64,000 nt of DNA from Quillaja saponaria (GCA_029379385.1 CM055611.1:15260062-15324061); one strand, 5' to 3'; counted from the first letter of the stretch, positions 34,204 to 47,968 are shown. Numbers and translations: made by a program. Notes: generated by a model not told the origin, from the sequence alone.

Positions 34204-37200
34204 TAAGGGTGGGTTCGGTTTCGGTCGGTTGATTTCTGGGGTAATAACTAACTAAAACTAAGCAGTCAGTTTCCCAGCAAAGGTATCGGTTTCTTACGAT
34301 TTTGGATTTGTGGTGTTAACCGAAATCGAATAGATTATGTTGGGTTAGTTCGGTTCAGTTTTTCTTTGGTTTTTCATGGGTTTGTTGGGCCCAATTTTTT
34401 AACTTAATTTCTGGCCCAAAAATGATAGTCTAAATTGGTTTTTCTTAATGTTTTACTCAAATTGATTTATAAATAAGTTTTTGGGCCAAAAAAATGAGGC
34501 CCATAATTTGGATTAATTTTTTTAATAAACCTGTGACACTTAAAATTTAACTAAATAAAATTAAAAAATAAACTTGCGCTACATTCTAATCACAAACCTG
34601 TTACTTGTTACCTCTAACAAATAAAATTAAAAAGTTCCGTCATTGTTTCTAGCAAAATTCAAACAAATAATATTAAAAAACAAGCAAAATAAAATTCTTC
34701 ATAAAAGCTTGATGATCAAATGTACACGCTTCAGAGCAACTGAATCTAAAATTATGTCTAAATCAAATGAACCAACATCCAACACTATATTTCATAAAAG
34801 CATAAAAACATGAAGATCTCTGAAATCTCATTTCTTCTTTCCACCCTTTGCACTTTGCAGCACCTGAAGCCTTGGTCTGCATAGATGAAAGCATAAAAAC
34901 ATGAGACATAAATCTAAATTGATGAACTTTGACAACTATATTTCATAAAACATTGATTTGCTTCAAGTTTTCATAAACCATTCAGTATAAAACCATTTTC
35001 ATTAGGCATTCTATAGCTATGGTTCTTTAATTTGTGTATTTGCCTTTGTTTATTTGCCCTCTCCCCCCTCCCCCCCCCCCCCACCCCTTCCTTTATTTAT
35101 TTTATTTTATTTTTTTATTTTTTTCAGGTGATTACCAAGTACACATAGAAAAGAAGAAAGCAAAAGAGGCAGAGAAGAAGAACTAATTTTTCTAATTTCA
35201 AATGCATTGTATCTAATTTGTGATGAACTAATTTTTCTGATTTGTATCTAATGAGTAGTGTATAGTAGTGATGGCAATAGCTTTTGTAAGTAGTATCAGT
35301 GTCTTCTGTGACCCATTTCACCTGCTACTACCTTTCCAACCTATAAAAAACTCATAGTCTCATACCTTTCTTTAAACATATAAAATACAAGAGGTTTACA
35401 TAGAGCTTGAACACTTTCCTAAAGATCAGTACTTCAGGTAAGAAAAAACCAGAGTTGTCTGATGAGAGCCTAAGACCACCAAGAGATAAGATAATGACTA
35501 AGGTCTAAGAAGCAAAGCAAGAAGATTCAAGCAAAGGATAAGACACAACCCAAAAGGAAAATCATTCAACAGAAATTTAGAAGGAACATCATTCAACAGC
35601 CAAAGCAAAGCTTCAGCCAAAGCAAGGCATCATTCAACAGAAATTTAGAAGCATCATAAACCAATTAACCAACCAATTAACAGCAGCTGCCAAGATGAAT
35701 GAAGATAAAAATAATTAAAAAGCTAAAAATAATAAGAAAACTCACATCTACTCATCAAGTATCATAGAAGACTTAAGCTTGTCAGTGGAAGTTGAAGACT
35801 CTGTTAGAAGGAAAAAAAAAAAAAACAAATACAATAAGTCAATTACTCCACTAAGTATTCAAACTAAATGATAATTACTAAACTACAAATTTATATATCT
35901 ACTGCAATCTCCTTTGATTGTATAAGTTCTTCTAAATTTTTTTTACTTTCATTAGTAAGAGTGGTAGGGTGTAGCCAATTCCGCAAGCATATAAGTCCTT
36001 TGGTAGTCTCCCAACGCAATGAGCTTTGAAAATCATTTAGAACACCACCCCCAGTGCTAAAGACAAATTCAAAAGCTCTGAGATTGTTGATACATCATGG
36101 GCAACCAATGATAAAACCTTAAATTTGCTTGCATTAGCCTTCCACCATAGAAGAATATCAAAACCATCCTCCTCAAGGATAACTTCCTTATCCAAATACA
36201 GTTCCATCTCTGATTTAACTACTTAATCAGTCCTATACCTCTTGTTGGCTAGGCTCCTCCATGCACCCACTACATCTTCAAAAAGCGCATTCTCACTTTC
36301 ATCAACTGCATTACTAGATTCACCATGTCCACCAAGTTTGGACTCATCATCTAGAGGAACCCGAACCTCAGCTCTATAAACATCATACAATCTCATCAAT
36401 TACTCCTTAAATTTCTACTCCATCTCCATTGCAACAACAAATGGATAAGTAGTGTCAAAGATATATCTTAGATATCCCAGCTTATAGTGAGAATGGGTTA
36501 ATTTTCTCGATATTACCCTAATACTTATCAAATTTCAGCTTCATGTTCTTAGTCATCCTTTGTAAGACATCATCATTTTTCACTTGACATAACTTAGCCA
36601 ATTGCATTTTCACCTGCCCAATTTTATTGTAACATACATTTGATGTTACAAGAAAGGTTCCTAAAAAACTCAAAGTAATATTATGGAATACTGTGGAAAA
36701 TCTCACAAAAGTTAAGGCATTATCCCAATCCTTAGAATTAGGTGATCCTTCCTTACCCTTTGATTTTTTCCTCTCTTCTTCTTCCTTATTTTGATCTTCA
36801 CCTTTAGATTCTTATTCTTCTTCATTTTCATCCTTCACTTTCATTTTTCCTCTGCTTATACCATTTCCTATACCCTACATCTTCCTCTTTCATTGTATCA
36901 AAAGATTTATAGAACTTAACAGCACAATCAAGCATCAAATAAGTGAAGTTCCATCTAGTTAGAATACCTAAAGCGCATATACCCTTTGCTTTGAACTTTC
37001 TCACTCTCCACAAAATTGGCAAATCATGCACTCCTAGAGGCGAAAGACCTAACATAATTTACAGCATTCCGAATTGTAGCAATTGAAGACTGCAATTCCT
37101 TGATTCCACCTAAAACAACTAAATTCAAGATATTGAGCACAACATCTCATATGCATCAACTCTCCCTCTAATATTGTTGACTCCATCTACTTATTTTCCT

Positions 37201-39651
37201 CTTTAAGTATCATTAAGCTACTGTATTGGCACTAGTATTGTCCACCGTAATAGTAAACACCCTTTCAATCCTCTTTGCTAAAAGACAATTCTCAATGGTC
37301 TTGCCCATTTCCTCACCCTTGTAACCACCAATATTACAAATATTGAGGATTCTTTTATGCAAGGTCCATTCATCATCAACAAAATGCATAGTTAAGGTTT
37401 TTATTTGATGTTCAAGTATCAATAGTTAGACAAACCCTTTATCTTGTTCTAGTTAACATGTTTTTCAATTTCTTTTTCTCATTAATGTAGTGTGCCCAAA
37501 TCTCCCTAGCAATGATCTTTTGGGATGGACACTCATACCATGGAACTAGAATAGATAGAAGCCTAGGAAATGCGTAAGACTCAATATGCTTGAATGACAA
37601 TTCCCCAAGAACGATGTACTTAACTATGACTTTTCTAACATCATCGGCACCATGTACTTAGTCCTTGTTCTTGAGCATCACTAGTTTTATTCTTTAACAT
37701 ATCATCTATCCCTATTTGTCCTTTTTATTTGATTTTCGTATATATTTTTTACAAGAGATGATTATTCAATGCACCAGTGCCATCTTTCCTAGTATTACAC
37801 TTAACTTCTCTACCATAATGATTACATGTAGTAGCAAGTTGTGGATCCAAACCTTCCAATGATGAGGGGACAAATTTAAATTCTCTCCATGTCGCAGATT
37901 TCTTATTTTTTACTAAAGCCTCCTCCTTTGCAGTTCTTCTTATTCCACATTAAGGAACATTAACATTTTCTGGTCCATCGAGAATCTCATTTACATCTTC
38001 AACTTCAGTTATGTTTTCACTATTAAGAAGCCTGCATCAAGTAAAAAAAAAAAAGATCAAGGAACGTACAAAATCCCAAAACACTTTTGGTTCACATTCA
38101 AGAGAATTAAATTTATATAAAGAGGCTATAGGCTAGAACTAAATTTATTGGATAGAAATTCTCTCATCTCTGAAACTCTAGTGCCAAAAGAATCATAAAT
38201 GAAGTTGTGATGACTCAAGTAAGTCCATAAATTGATACTTCTAGCATTAAGAAAGTGAAACAATATTAAATTTATTAAGTTTCCAACATTATTGTAATGC
38301 AAAGCTTTCTTAAATTTTCCTTCTATACGATATTAAGTCCCCCTCTCTTTTTTTTTCATTTTTTAATTTTATTTATATAGGTAAGTAGAGAAGCAATGGA
38401 GAATATGTCCTCTCTCTCAAACCCCACCCTTCTCCTTTAGTAGATTGATTCTCTATACATACATCAAGCCTTTAGGAGTCAGGTCTGAATGTCCCTAAGT
38501 GACTTGACAGCTGAAAAGGAACACTGCTAACTAACTTTGCTAGTATCACAGTCGAAATTGGCACTTATTTGTCAGATTTTAACTCATTTTATATTATCTT
38601 ATCCATAGGAAGATTCATTTACCAAGAAAATTTTACTTAACAAAACCAAAAACTAAATAAGCATACACAATATTTAGAAAATTCATCAAAGCAACCAAAG
38701 GAAAAAGCTTGATATAATGTAGAAATATACATAATTTGGCAGATTACTCCATGTTTAAGAGATGAATCCACTATCAATTGAAATTAGGTTACAATGCTCT
38801 CTAGTCCCTCAAGCTAACAAAGCTTGTAGGCTAGAAAGAAACAAAATCTTCAATTGTTTTAGTTCCTTCAGATAATCGGGATTTAAGATTCCGTAACATT
38901 TAAAAGACATGTAAATAATGAAAATCCAACATAAAACCTAATCAAGAATGAATAACAGACATATTATTAAATACGATAAAATAGCATCATAACAAAGATC
39001 AAATGCACAAGAAATAAGAAAACATGTTATTAAATAGAAATTTAGTTTATCTTTCTAGAAAAGGCAACTGAAACAGAGCCAACATTTTAAGACTTGTGAA
39101 AAGTACAACCAATTGAATTAGATTTATAATAACCCTCGCAAATAAATCTGGCTCACAACTGCGATGGAGGAACTGTAAGTTGACATATGATATGCCTGGT
39201 AAAGTACTACAACTGTGATAGAGGAACTCAGCCTCCCTTCCCTCACTACTTCAAGGAGAGGCTAGGGTAGGTTGAAGACTTGAAGTTTAAAGTGAAGGAG
39301 AAGGACTATGAGTCTACAGTAAAACCTAAGGGGTGGGAAAGTGGAAACTTCGAATTCAATAGTCAAGACTCAAGTAAGTGAAGTAGACGAAGGAGAGGTG
39401 AAGGAGAAAGGATAAATGGATTTCGGTTTGGGCTGAGGTATTGGGATTCGAACACATTGAAAGGGGGTATGGGCTTAAGTCAGTTTCGGTTTTGGTTAAA
39501 CAGGCAGGGATGGAAAACCAAAATCGTAAATTCAGTTACTAAATTTTGAAACCGAAGCATAATCGAGGTATACTTGGAATCAAAATCGTGACCGAACTTT
39601 CGATTCGGTCGATACAATTTATCTGTTAAAACTGACTGAGTTCCACCCCTA
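34204..39651 (-). mobile_element. hAT DNA transposon, decayed
   Basis: The ends are short inverted repeats, TAAGGGTGG at the left and TAGGGGTGG read inward from the right, with nearby GGTTCGGT/TTTCGGTT-rich subterminal repeats on both sides. An 8-bp duplication, CATCAGTC (34196-34203) and TATTAGTC (39652-39659), matches at 6 of 8 positions; hAT elements make 8-bp duplications. The interior carries a broken hAT transposase on the minus strand. A C-run lies at about 35064-35082. The rest (34.5-35.9 kb and 38.0-39.4 kb) has no supported gene and is element non-coding DNA. Confidence 0.85.
35930..37950 (-). pseudogene. hAT-family (BED finger) transposase pseudogene
   Basis: Reading leftward from about 37950. 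A BED-like zinc finger region (KSATWREFKFVP, then TCNHYGREVKCNTR and NNHL) has its second finger Cys changed to Tyr. The central RNase H-like part has FVDDEWTLHKRILN and RVFTITVDNTSAN (37213-37422). The next frame has LPILWRVRKFK and LTRWNFTYLMLD (36828-37055), close to the family's TRWNSTYLML motif. The C-terminal dimerisation region is visible at about 36085-36165 (FDILLWWKANASKFKVLSLV) and 35930-36070 (STGGGVLNDFQSSL, GLICLRNWL). Many stops and frame changes separate these blocks. Order and content match hAT transposases; function is lost. Confidence 0.82.
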
Positions 39652-39749
39652 TATTAGTCAAAAGACAAGTATGGAATGGGTCATGTTAAGCAGAGACACA
39701 AGTTACAAATCAATTATATATATAATAAGTATAATAAATATTCAAAAAA

Positions 39750-40190
39750 GGATCCAGCTCCTTTCCATTATACATTTTTTCCAATACTCTCAAGTACACA
39801 CCTATGGGTAACATGTGTACTATTAATATTTTATGGTTAGGATTTATTAGGATAAAAACTCTGATTAACTTAAACAATTGGGACTTTGTAATGGAATGAG
39901 ACTCTTTCTATCTTTTGTACAACTTTCTTCAACTAAGAGAAATGCCACTCATTTGGTCGCTTGTAAGCAAATTTAATGGAACCTGACTCCTACCATCTTC
40001 TTTCTTGTAAAATCAATCCAGTCGCCTCCCTGAGCTTCAAACACCGGTTAATTCTAGCCATTCTCGATCCATACCTCTATAAGCACTCCAAGAACAAGCC
40101 AAAACTTTTTAACAACAAAAAATTTCCAGTAAAAAGTGCTTTACCCAGCAAGGAAGAAGACAAAAAGGAAACAGAGTAATTAATGATGGT
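39750..40190 (+). repeat. MULE-2 left terminal inverted repeat
   Basis: Aligns along its whole length with the reverse complement of about 44405-44842. Shared blocks include TTATTAGGATAAAAA, AATGGAATGAGACTCTTT, CCACTCATTTGG, TTTAATGGAACCTGACTC and CAAGAACAAGCCAAA. Short frames in it are chance frames. Confidence 0.9.
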
Positions 40191-40822
40191 TGTTTTTTTG
40201 GCTGATTTTCTTCTTTTTGTCTTGGAAGAATTTTAGCAAGGTCGGTAGAGGTATAACCCTGGCCAAGAGAGCAAGACAAGATATTTCTTTTTAATGAAGC
40301 CATTAATTGCGTACAAAGAATGCGGAAACTAGATGGCGCCAACAAGACATGGGTGGCTCGCTTTTTTCATGCAAGAAAAAAAATAAAATTAAAAGGCCAT
40401 CCACACAAGTCTTGCAAGTCAGAAAGCTTTAAAGATTAGTAGCTTGTGGGAAAAACAGAGGCGCATCTGAGTTTCCTATATTTCAATAGGTCAATTTCTT
40501 CCTTTACATCTATTTTTGTTTATTATTTAATCTTAAAGATATTATGCTTTTCTTTTTGCCTTGTTTGTTAGTGGCTTCTATTTGTTAGGCTTTTATCAAT
40601 TCATTATGTGGGGAAAAAAAAAAAAAAAAAAAGAACCAAAGAAAAGAATATTCTTTTGTGTTTCTATACTGTTTACATTCATTCCGTATACTGGATTTAC
40701 AATTAAATTATGTAGGCACATAACAACAGCATATCTTTTATTTTCAATATTGATGATATTAAAAAGATAATTTATATATATATATATATGATACTACTTA
40801 AAGTTTGTGGTGTTTGAAGTCA

Positions 40823-42838
40823 ATGGATGAAGCAACTAATGATGGTATGGATGACCTATCAAAAAACTGTCTAATGAGAATTGGCAAGGAATTTGAATAT
40901 GAGGACCAAGCATATAAGAAGTACAATGAATCTGCTAGAGAAATTGGTTTTAGCATTCGAAAGGAATATGTAAAATAAAAATAGAGTTCATGGTTATGTG
41001 ACATCAAGAAAGATCACTTGCTATAAAGAAGGTCATAGAGGTAAAGATAAACATGCTACCTTTATGAAGAAACCTCGAAAAAAAAAAAAAAGAACAAATT
41101 AGCCAGCATATATTATTATCAAGCGTCAAATAAATGGAAAGAACATAGTAAAAAAATTTGAAGAAAAGAATAATCATGATGTTGCTCCTCCATTATTTGC
41201 ACACATGTTACCTTCACAAAGGAAAATAACACAAGCACAAGCATATGTACTTGATCTAGCAGATGATACTGGAATATCTCCTAAATCTTCCTATGAACTA
41301 ATGGCTCGACAATGGTGGTCGAGCTAATGTGGGTTATACTGAACGAGATGTAAGAAACTATTTGCGTACCAAACGTCAAAGGGATCTAAACCTTGGAGAA
41401 GCAGGTAGTTTGTTGCACTATTTTGAGAAGCGAAGGTTAAAAGATCCTTGATTCTTTTCTGCTACACAATTAGACATTGATGACTTAATAACAAATTTTT
41501 TTTTAGGCTAATGCAAGAATGATTTTGGATTATGAAATTTTTGGAGAAGTGTTATCCTTCGATACAACATATAGAACTAATAAGGAATATAGACCATTTG
41601 CGTTGTTTGTTGGAATGAATAATCATAGAAAAATGATAGTTTTTGGGGCAACACTCTTATATGATAAAACAGCTGAATCATTTGAATGGTTATTCACCAC
41701 ATTCTTAAGAACTATGCCAGGGAAAAAGCCAAAAACCATTATAACAGATCAAGATCCTACAATGAGTAAAGCACTTTCAGTTGTAATGTTGGAGTCTTAT
41801 CATCGGATTTATGTATGGCATATGGAACAAAATGCAATGAAACATCTTAATCATTTATTTAAATGTTCAGTCTTTTCTTGGTGATTTTAGCAAACTTATT
41901 TATGAATATGAGGATGATAAAGAGTTCAAGAAAGCTTGGGACCTTCTTGATATCTATGAACTTCATGATAACAATTGGCTTAAAGGTATTAGCTAGTCAA
42001 ATTATTAAATTAATTATTTGTTTATATTATATATCATTCTAAGAATATTAGTAGTTTTGATATTACAGGTTTGTTTGCTCTAAGAGAGAAATGGTCAATG
42101 GCATATGGAAGAAACACATTTTCTGCTAGAATGATAAGTACACAGCTAAGTGAGAGTTTCAATGGCTCATTATGAGATTATTTAAAGCCAGATCATGATT
42201 TGGTTCAGTTTTTCAAACATTTTGAACGGGTTTTTAATGAAAAGCGTCACAAGGAGTTGGAAGTAATTTACGATATGAAACAAAAACTGCCCATTTTGGA
42301 GGTTGATATTCCCTTACTAAGGCATGCAAGGGATGTTTATACATCGGCTGTATTTGATATATTTCGAAAGGAATGGTACAATCTTTGCTTGTGGCTGTCA
42401 TTGATTATAAAGAGAATGAGAAATCTCGCATATTCAAGATTAATGTCTTGGGAAAAAAATGGAGGGCATACAGTTACAGCATAATCGAGCACAACAATTT
42501 GTTGTAGTTGTAAGAAATTTGAGTATTTTGGCATACTTTGTTGTCATGCACTAAAAATTCTTGAAATAATGAATGTGAGTACCATGATTCCAAATCAATA
42601 TATGTTGAACCAATGGTCAAAACATGCTATGGTTGGAAGAGTGTCTAAGATTAATGAGAAGGTTAAAGAAGAAGAATCATACTTGAAAATCACCCATAGG
42701 TATAGAAATCTTTGCTCTACTTTTGTCAAGATCGCAACTATAACAGCTGAATCTGACTTGGGATCTAAAATAGCTATGGAGCATGGTGAAGATTTGATGT
42801 TAAAGTTAAATGAAATTTCAAAGGCATTGATGTGAGGT
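40823..42838 (+). pseudogene. FAR1/FRS-type MULE transposase pseudogene
   Basis: The FAR1-like N-terminus begins MDEATNDGMDDLSKN at 40823 and continues FEYEDQAYKKYNESAREIGF, with a stop at 40976-40978. Later blocks in shifting frames encode YTERDVRNYLRTKRQRDLNL and GEAGSLLHYFEKRRLKDP (about 41340-41450). The catalytic core is open at 41519-41884: VLSFDTTYRTNKEYRPFALF, then TDQDPTMSKALSVV and YVWHMEQNAMKHL. The region at 42200-42484 continues the helical C-terminal part. SWIM residues CSCKKFEYFGILCCHALKIL lie at about 42500-42560, and a terminal frame (42569-42835) follows. FAR1/FRS transcription factors arose from this transposase class, but position inside TIRs shows this is the transposon's own gene. 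Multiple stops mean it is dead. Confidence 0.85.
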
Positions 42839-43219
42839 GATCAGGTTTCATAATCTATTATAGCCACAACTTGTAATGAGAAAGGTGTCAACAATCAAAC
42901 TTCTCTAGATGTTGCCAATGTGCGTGGCTTGAAGAAGAGAGCGGTAACGTACCGGGGAAAAGATCACCTGAAAAGTTGTTTGGAAAAAGGTTCAAAGAAG
43001 AAAAAAGCTTCCTTACAATCTGTCCCTTCAAACAACACTATGGAACCAACACAATCTACAAGTCATGCAACTTACTAATCCTAATTGTATTATTTGTTAC
43101 AAGTTATTGGCTGGATTTAGTGATATAACTTCTTACTCCAATTCTTTTACTTTTAAGTCAATCGTATTTTTGAACTGAATGGAAGGTTGAAAAAGTGTGG
43201 GGTTATTAGTCCTCATTTT

Positions 43220-43385
43220 GATGTCGGTGTCAAAGAAATTGAATCTTGGACTGTTAGATTACTTTCCTCGAGATAGGTTAGATTAAATTACTTAAGTTAT
43301 TTGATGTCGATGTCAAAGAAATTGAATCTTGGACTGCTAGATTACTTCTCTCGAGACAAGTTAGATTAAATTACTTAAGTTAAAT
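43220..43385. repeat. 83-bp tandem duplication inside MULE-2
   Basis: Two adjacent units (43220-43302 and 43303-43385) share GTCAAAGAAATTGAATCTTG and TTAGATTAAATTACTTAAGT, with a few differences. Non-coding. Confidence 0.9.
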
Positions 43386-44404
43386 TAGAACAACTTGGTA
43401 ATGATTAATATTGACTTTGTTTAACAACTTGTACACTTTCTGCATAATGGTTTACTGTGGATAACAAATGGTTGTTAATACGCAGTTTGGATATATTGTG
43501 TTGACCACTTCTGCTGGCATCATGGACCATGAAGAAGCTAGGAGGAAGAACGTTGGAGGAAAAGTGATGGGTTTCTTTTACTAGGGAGATCTTTTGCAGT
43601 TTTGAATATGGCCTTGTTTTTTGGAGTTCTCTGATGCATACAGGAACTTAGTAGTTGAAGACTTCGTAGCTTTGTGCTCTGGCCATTGTAGTTATCTCTT
43701 TCAATTTTAGTTTTTTTCATTGTGATTTTGTTTCAAGAGAATGATTGTCAAACCATTGTTTCAATTTGCTTATTAGATCTCAAGTCACCAGTTCACTTTG
43801 CTGCTAAAAAAAAAAGTTGTACTAGGTTGCCAATAAGCTGAAGTAATGAAACATAAAAGCACTCACATTAATTAACAAATGATAGGATTTGTGACAACAA
43901 ATAGAGAACCATATGTCCTTAATCAAAAGTCAAGCACAAAGGAATGGATCAAGTGAATTACAATTATTCAACTGGTGCACTTGAGGGAAAACAGTTCTTC
44001 CAGAGGGTATTCCCAAGGCATGAGCAAACATCCTTTTGACAGCTCCTAAACGCTCTTCTTCAAAAACTCCTTGTTCGGAGAGTTTCTAATTCTCTCATTC
44101 TACGTGTCATCACCAGAAGTTTTGTGTTTCTGAGGTGCACTTGTTTTACTAAGTGATGTTGCATTAGAAATGTCCATATTTTTCATTCTACCCTTCGAGT
44201 TCTTGCTTAAAGTGCAAACTATTGAGAATCTTCCACCAGGTTGAACTCCCTATTATTCTTATCTTCAACATCCTCTTGGAGCATTCCACAGTTCACCCAC
44301 TCCTAGGCAAGATATCCTGATTTTTTTGGATGGAATCTTTGGCCTAATGCATGTGCAACTATAGGATCAGTTTGTGGCTTCTACTTGACATAATCTTTCA
44401 CGTA

Positions 44405-44842
44405 CCTCTCCATTCATAGATTACTTTGTTTCCTTATGTCTTCTTTCTTGCTGAGTAAAGAGCTTTTGCTGGAAATTTTTGGTTGTTGAAAAGCTTTGGC
44501 TTGTTCTTGGGGTGCTTATGGAGGAGTGGATCGAGAATGGCCGGGATGAACTAGTGTTTGAAGCTCATGGAGGCGATTGGATTTTACAAGAAAGAAGATG
44601 GAAGAGTCAGGTTCCATTAAATTCGCTCGGGCCAAATGAGTGGCGTTTCCCTCGTTCGAAGAAATTTGCAGGGAAGATAAAAAGAGTCTCATTCCATTAA
44701 AAAGTCTCAATTGTTTAAATTAATCAGAATTTTTATCCTAATAAAATCTTAATAATTAAATATTAATAATACACATGTCACCTATCTAGCTGTGTACTTG
44801 GGAGTATTGAGAGAAATGTATAACTGGAGAGGAGCTAGATCC
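44405..44842 (-). repeat. MULE-2 right terminal inverted repeat
   Basis: Inverted partner of 39750-40190 with scattered differences. The plus-strand frame at 44479-44700 lies entirely inside it and is not a gene. Confidence 0.9.
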
Positions 44843-44851
44843 TTCAAAAAA

Positions 44852-47800
44852 TATATAAATAGATGAGTCAATGGTTGGAAGAAAGCTGATTAGTTGTGAG
44901 GTTGATCAGGTGTGGGTTACCACCTCTCCTCCAATAGATATCTATGAAAAATAGCTATAAAAAGGAAAAAGAAAAAGAAAGATTGAAGTATATACATTAT
45001 AAAATCAGGCAAGACTCTTGCAACAAAATCAGCATGACTCTTGCAACTTACAACAAAATTTAATCTAAGTTGCTTGAACAACTTCTCATGTCCATAAATT
45101 AAAAACTTAGGTGAAATAGTGTTGATTCTATAAGTCCTAAAATAAATTATTTTATCCATAATAATTTATATAATATTAATTTTTTACTTTAGAATCAAAC
45201 CATTACTTTTTTCTCCTCTAAAAATTATTAACTTAAGAATGAAATTTAAATATTAAAAAAAATTGTATTTAATACAATTATTGATTATGATATTTAATAA
45301 AATAAAATAAAATAATTATATTTATTACAACTTAAAAAAGAATTTTAGTACATCTTTTAAATAATTAGAATTGTCCAAAAACGGGATTTTCAAGACCTAG
45401 TTTTATCCTTGAATTTTTGCAAGGCAGTACTCCTTTAGACAAAAAATATTTTGACTTGGCATGGCATGCTTTGTTTTATTATTTTGATTTGACTTTTCAA
45501 TATTGTAGTGTTTCAGTTTTATTTTTATTTTGTCCATAGACTATAGCAACAATAATAGTCCAGTTATTATGGTAGGTATACAATTTTAATATTTAAGTAT
45601 ATTTTTATTTATTATCTTCAAGAATCAGTTTAATTTTTTTTTTTTATAAATTAAATGAATACAAATATTATAGGATTCATTATATAATTTTATTTATTAT
45701 CTTTAAGAATATGTTTTAATATTTTTTATTTACTGGATACACTAATTATATGATTCCTAATAATTTGATTCAATTAAATTTTATCTCAAATTATTGTTAT
45801 ATAAATTAATTATAATGTTTTTACAAGTACAATTTTTTATTATCTTCAAGTACCGATTTTAATTTTTTAATAAATTGTGACATATTTATTATTTTCAAAT
45901 GTTAGTTTTCTTCTTCTTCTTTTTTTGGTTTTTTTTTTTGTAGGTTATACTTAGTAGTTTGTTTATTTATTTAGATAGATATAATAATTTTTTTTAATTT
46001 AATAAATACACTAATTATTTGATTTATAATAATTTGATTCAATTAAATTTTAACTTTATTGCTAAGTTTTTTTCAACCCAATTAATTATTATCTTAAATA
46101 TTTCAATTATTGTCTCAACAATGAAATTATTATTTGTACAATCAAATGATTGTTTCAACAGTAAAACTATTCATTCTGACATATAAAAAACTTAATAAAA
46201 AAAATAGGGAGTTTAAATGAGAACTCATTATTATTAAAGAAAATAAAATATGAACTTATTAATTAAATATAATTTAATTATTATTAAAATTTCATCATTA
46301 TTAGAAAAAAAATAAAATTCAAGACCTCCTACCAAATAATAAATTTATTAAACAAAAATAATTAACTTATTATGAGAATTCATTATTATTAAAAACTATT
46401 ATAAAATATAAATTTATTAAAAAAATCAATTACTATCAGTTGTGGATATATTTGTCATATCTAAAATTTCAAATATATATAAAATATTAATAAAATAAAA
46501 AATAAAAAAATTTGTCGCTAAATTAGTTTTATGTATAATACAAATATATAGCGAATAAGGAGACGAAGAAAGAAAACTATCAGCATCGGTTGGGTAGGAC
46601 GTGAATTAATTTGACCGACTTGTCACTAACAACCCACAAGCGCCAAAGTACAACCAAATGATTGTCTAAAAGCTAGATCTTGAGGATGTGGTTTTAACCT
46701 TGACTTACAAGCTGGGTCTTGATGACCCAATTTTGCTTGCATGGTGCCCACGTGGCAACCTTCTCGTGGGACTAGGTTGAGCTGGCACAAAGAATCAGCT
46801 GTTGAACACCCAGTTTATAAAAACACCCTTTGCACAACTAGTTTTCAAAACACCATTTTTAAGCTGTAAGTTTTGAAACCCACACTCTTCTAGCAGTTTT
46901 TCCCAGAGAGATTACTGAAACATGTTTCAGTGAAAATTATCATAAATAACACAATACAACGGCACCACTGATTTGTATTACTAATTTGTTCACTTTCATC
47001 CATCTATTTTTCAGATTGTAGATAAGAATAACTAGTACCACGGTCCCAAGTCTTACTCCTAAAGCAAGCACATTCAGCGTGTTCTTTCATACAAAATCAC
47101 AAAACAATTTGAAGCCCAACCCATTTCCAGGTCTTGGTTCATTGCAAGTATGCTACACCGTAGTCAACCTTGAACTTATTTGGTAATATTGATGTGAATT
47201 TAGGTTCTCATTGAGTTTGATTAATAAGAAAAAAAAAAACAAATGTAAATCAACAGATCATTGTAACAAATAATAAAATTAAAGGTGGACGAAGATAAGT
47301 TCATGGAAGATACACCAAAGTTGTATCATTATATGTCTTCGGAGATATTTATCAACAACAACAGACAACATTTTTTATTAATTACTACAGATATCAGAAA
47401 CATTATTACTGAAAGATTGTTGCAAATAACCATCATCTAAGTTGTTGTTCTATATGTTATTTTTGGTGGTATCTTATTTTTTGGCACTTATAATTAGTGG
47501 CCTTATTTTGTTGTTGAAAAGTCAATATGCTACGTTTTGATGTTGATTAAGGATGTAACATATAAATTAATTGTGATAACAATTTTATTGTAGGTAAATT
47601 AAATGTACGAATTAAAGAGAGGACAAAGAGTTATACATAATTAGAAGGCATTTTAGTAAAAGGGTCAAACGATAGAGATGATGATGAATAGATATGAAAG
47701 TTATTAATTTGTTATTTGTTATCATATAAAAAGGAAGACGACGAAAATGAACATGAAGCTAAACATAGAGATGATGATTTTAATTTTGTTAAGTTATTTA

Positions 47801-47968
47801 TTTAAACTACACATATTAATCATTACTATACAATTTTGCATATATACATTTATGAAATTAATTTTAAGTGGTATGTTAATTTTGGTGAAATTCATTATAT
47901 TTTCTCCGTATATAATTTTATACATTAATTCCAAAAAATCTAGATGAATATGAAGTTGAACTACATAA
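44852..47968. other. AT-rich intergenic DNA
   Basis: No gene is supported. Most is low-complexity A/T sequence. A less AT-rich patch with several short palindromes lies at about 46680-46930 and is listed separately. Frames at 44917-45159 and 47747-47947 are hydrophobic chance frames. Confidence 0.55.
46680..46930. repeat. Palindrome-rich patch, possible orphan transposon end
   Basis: Contains GGGTC/GACCC (46714-46718/46724-46728), CCCACG/CGTGGG (46747-46752/46765-46770) and the perfect palindrome CTGAAACATGTTTCAG (46915-46930), along with GTTTTCAAAACACC. Style and composition resemble the hairpin-array ends of MULE-1, but the sequences are different. No partner end was found. Confidence 0.35.

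Larger units (their letters stand above)
39750..44842 (+). mobile_element. MULE-2: Mutator-like element with long TIRs and FAR1-type transposase
   Basis: Inverted ends of about 430 bp start GGATCCAGCTCC (left) and GGATCTAGCTCC (right, read inward). They are flanked by a perfect 9-bp duplication, TTCAAAAAA (39741-39749 and 44843-44851). The interior holds a decayed FAR1-related transposase on the plus strand. The region 42840-44400 is non-coding with one 83-bp duplication. The duplication is intact but the transposase is not, so the copy could move only if supplied in trans. It starts 98 bp after the end of the hAT element. Confidence 0.9.

Noticed and set aside
44479..44700. Plus-strand frame with balanced composition
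   Set aside because: Lies wholly in the right TIR of MULE-2 and its mirror exists in the left TIR; not a gene.
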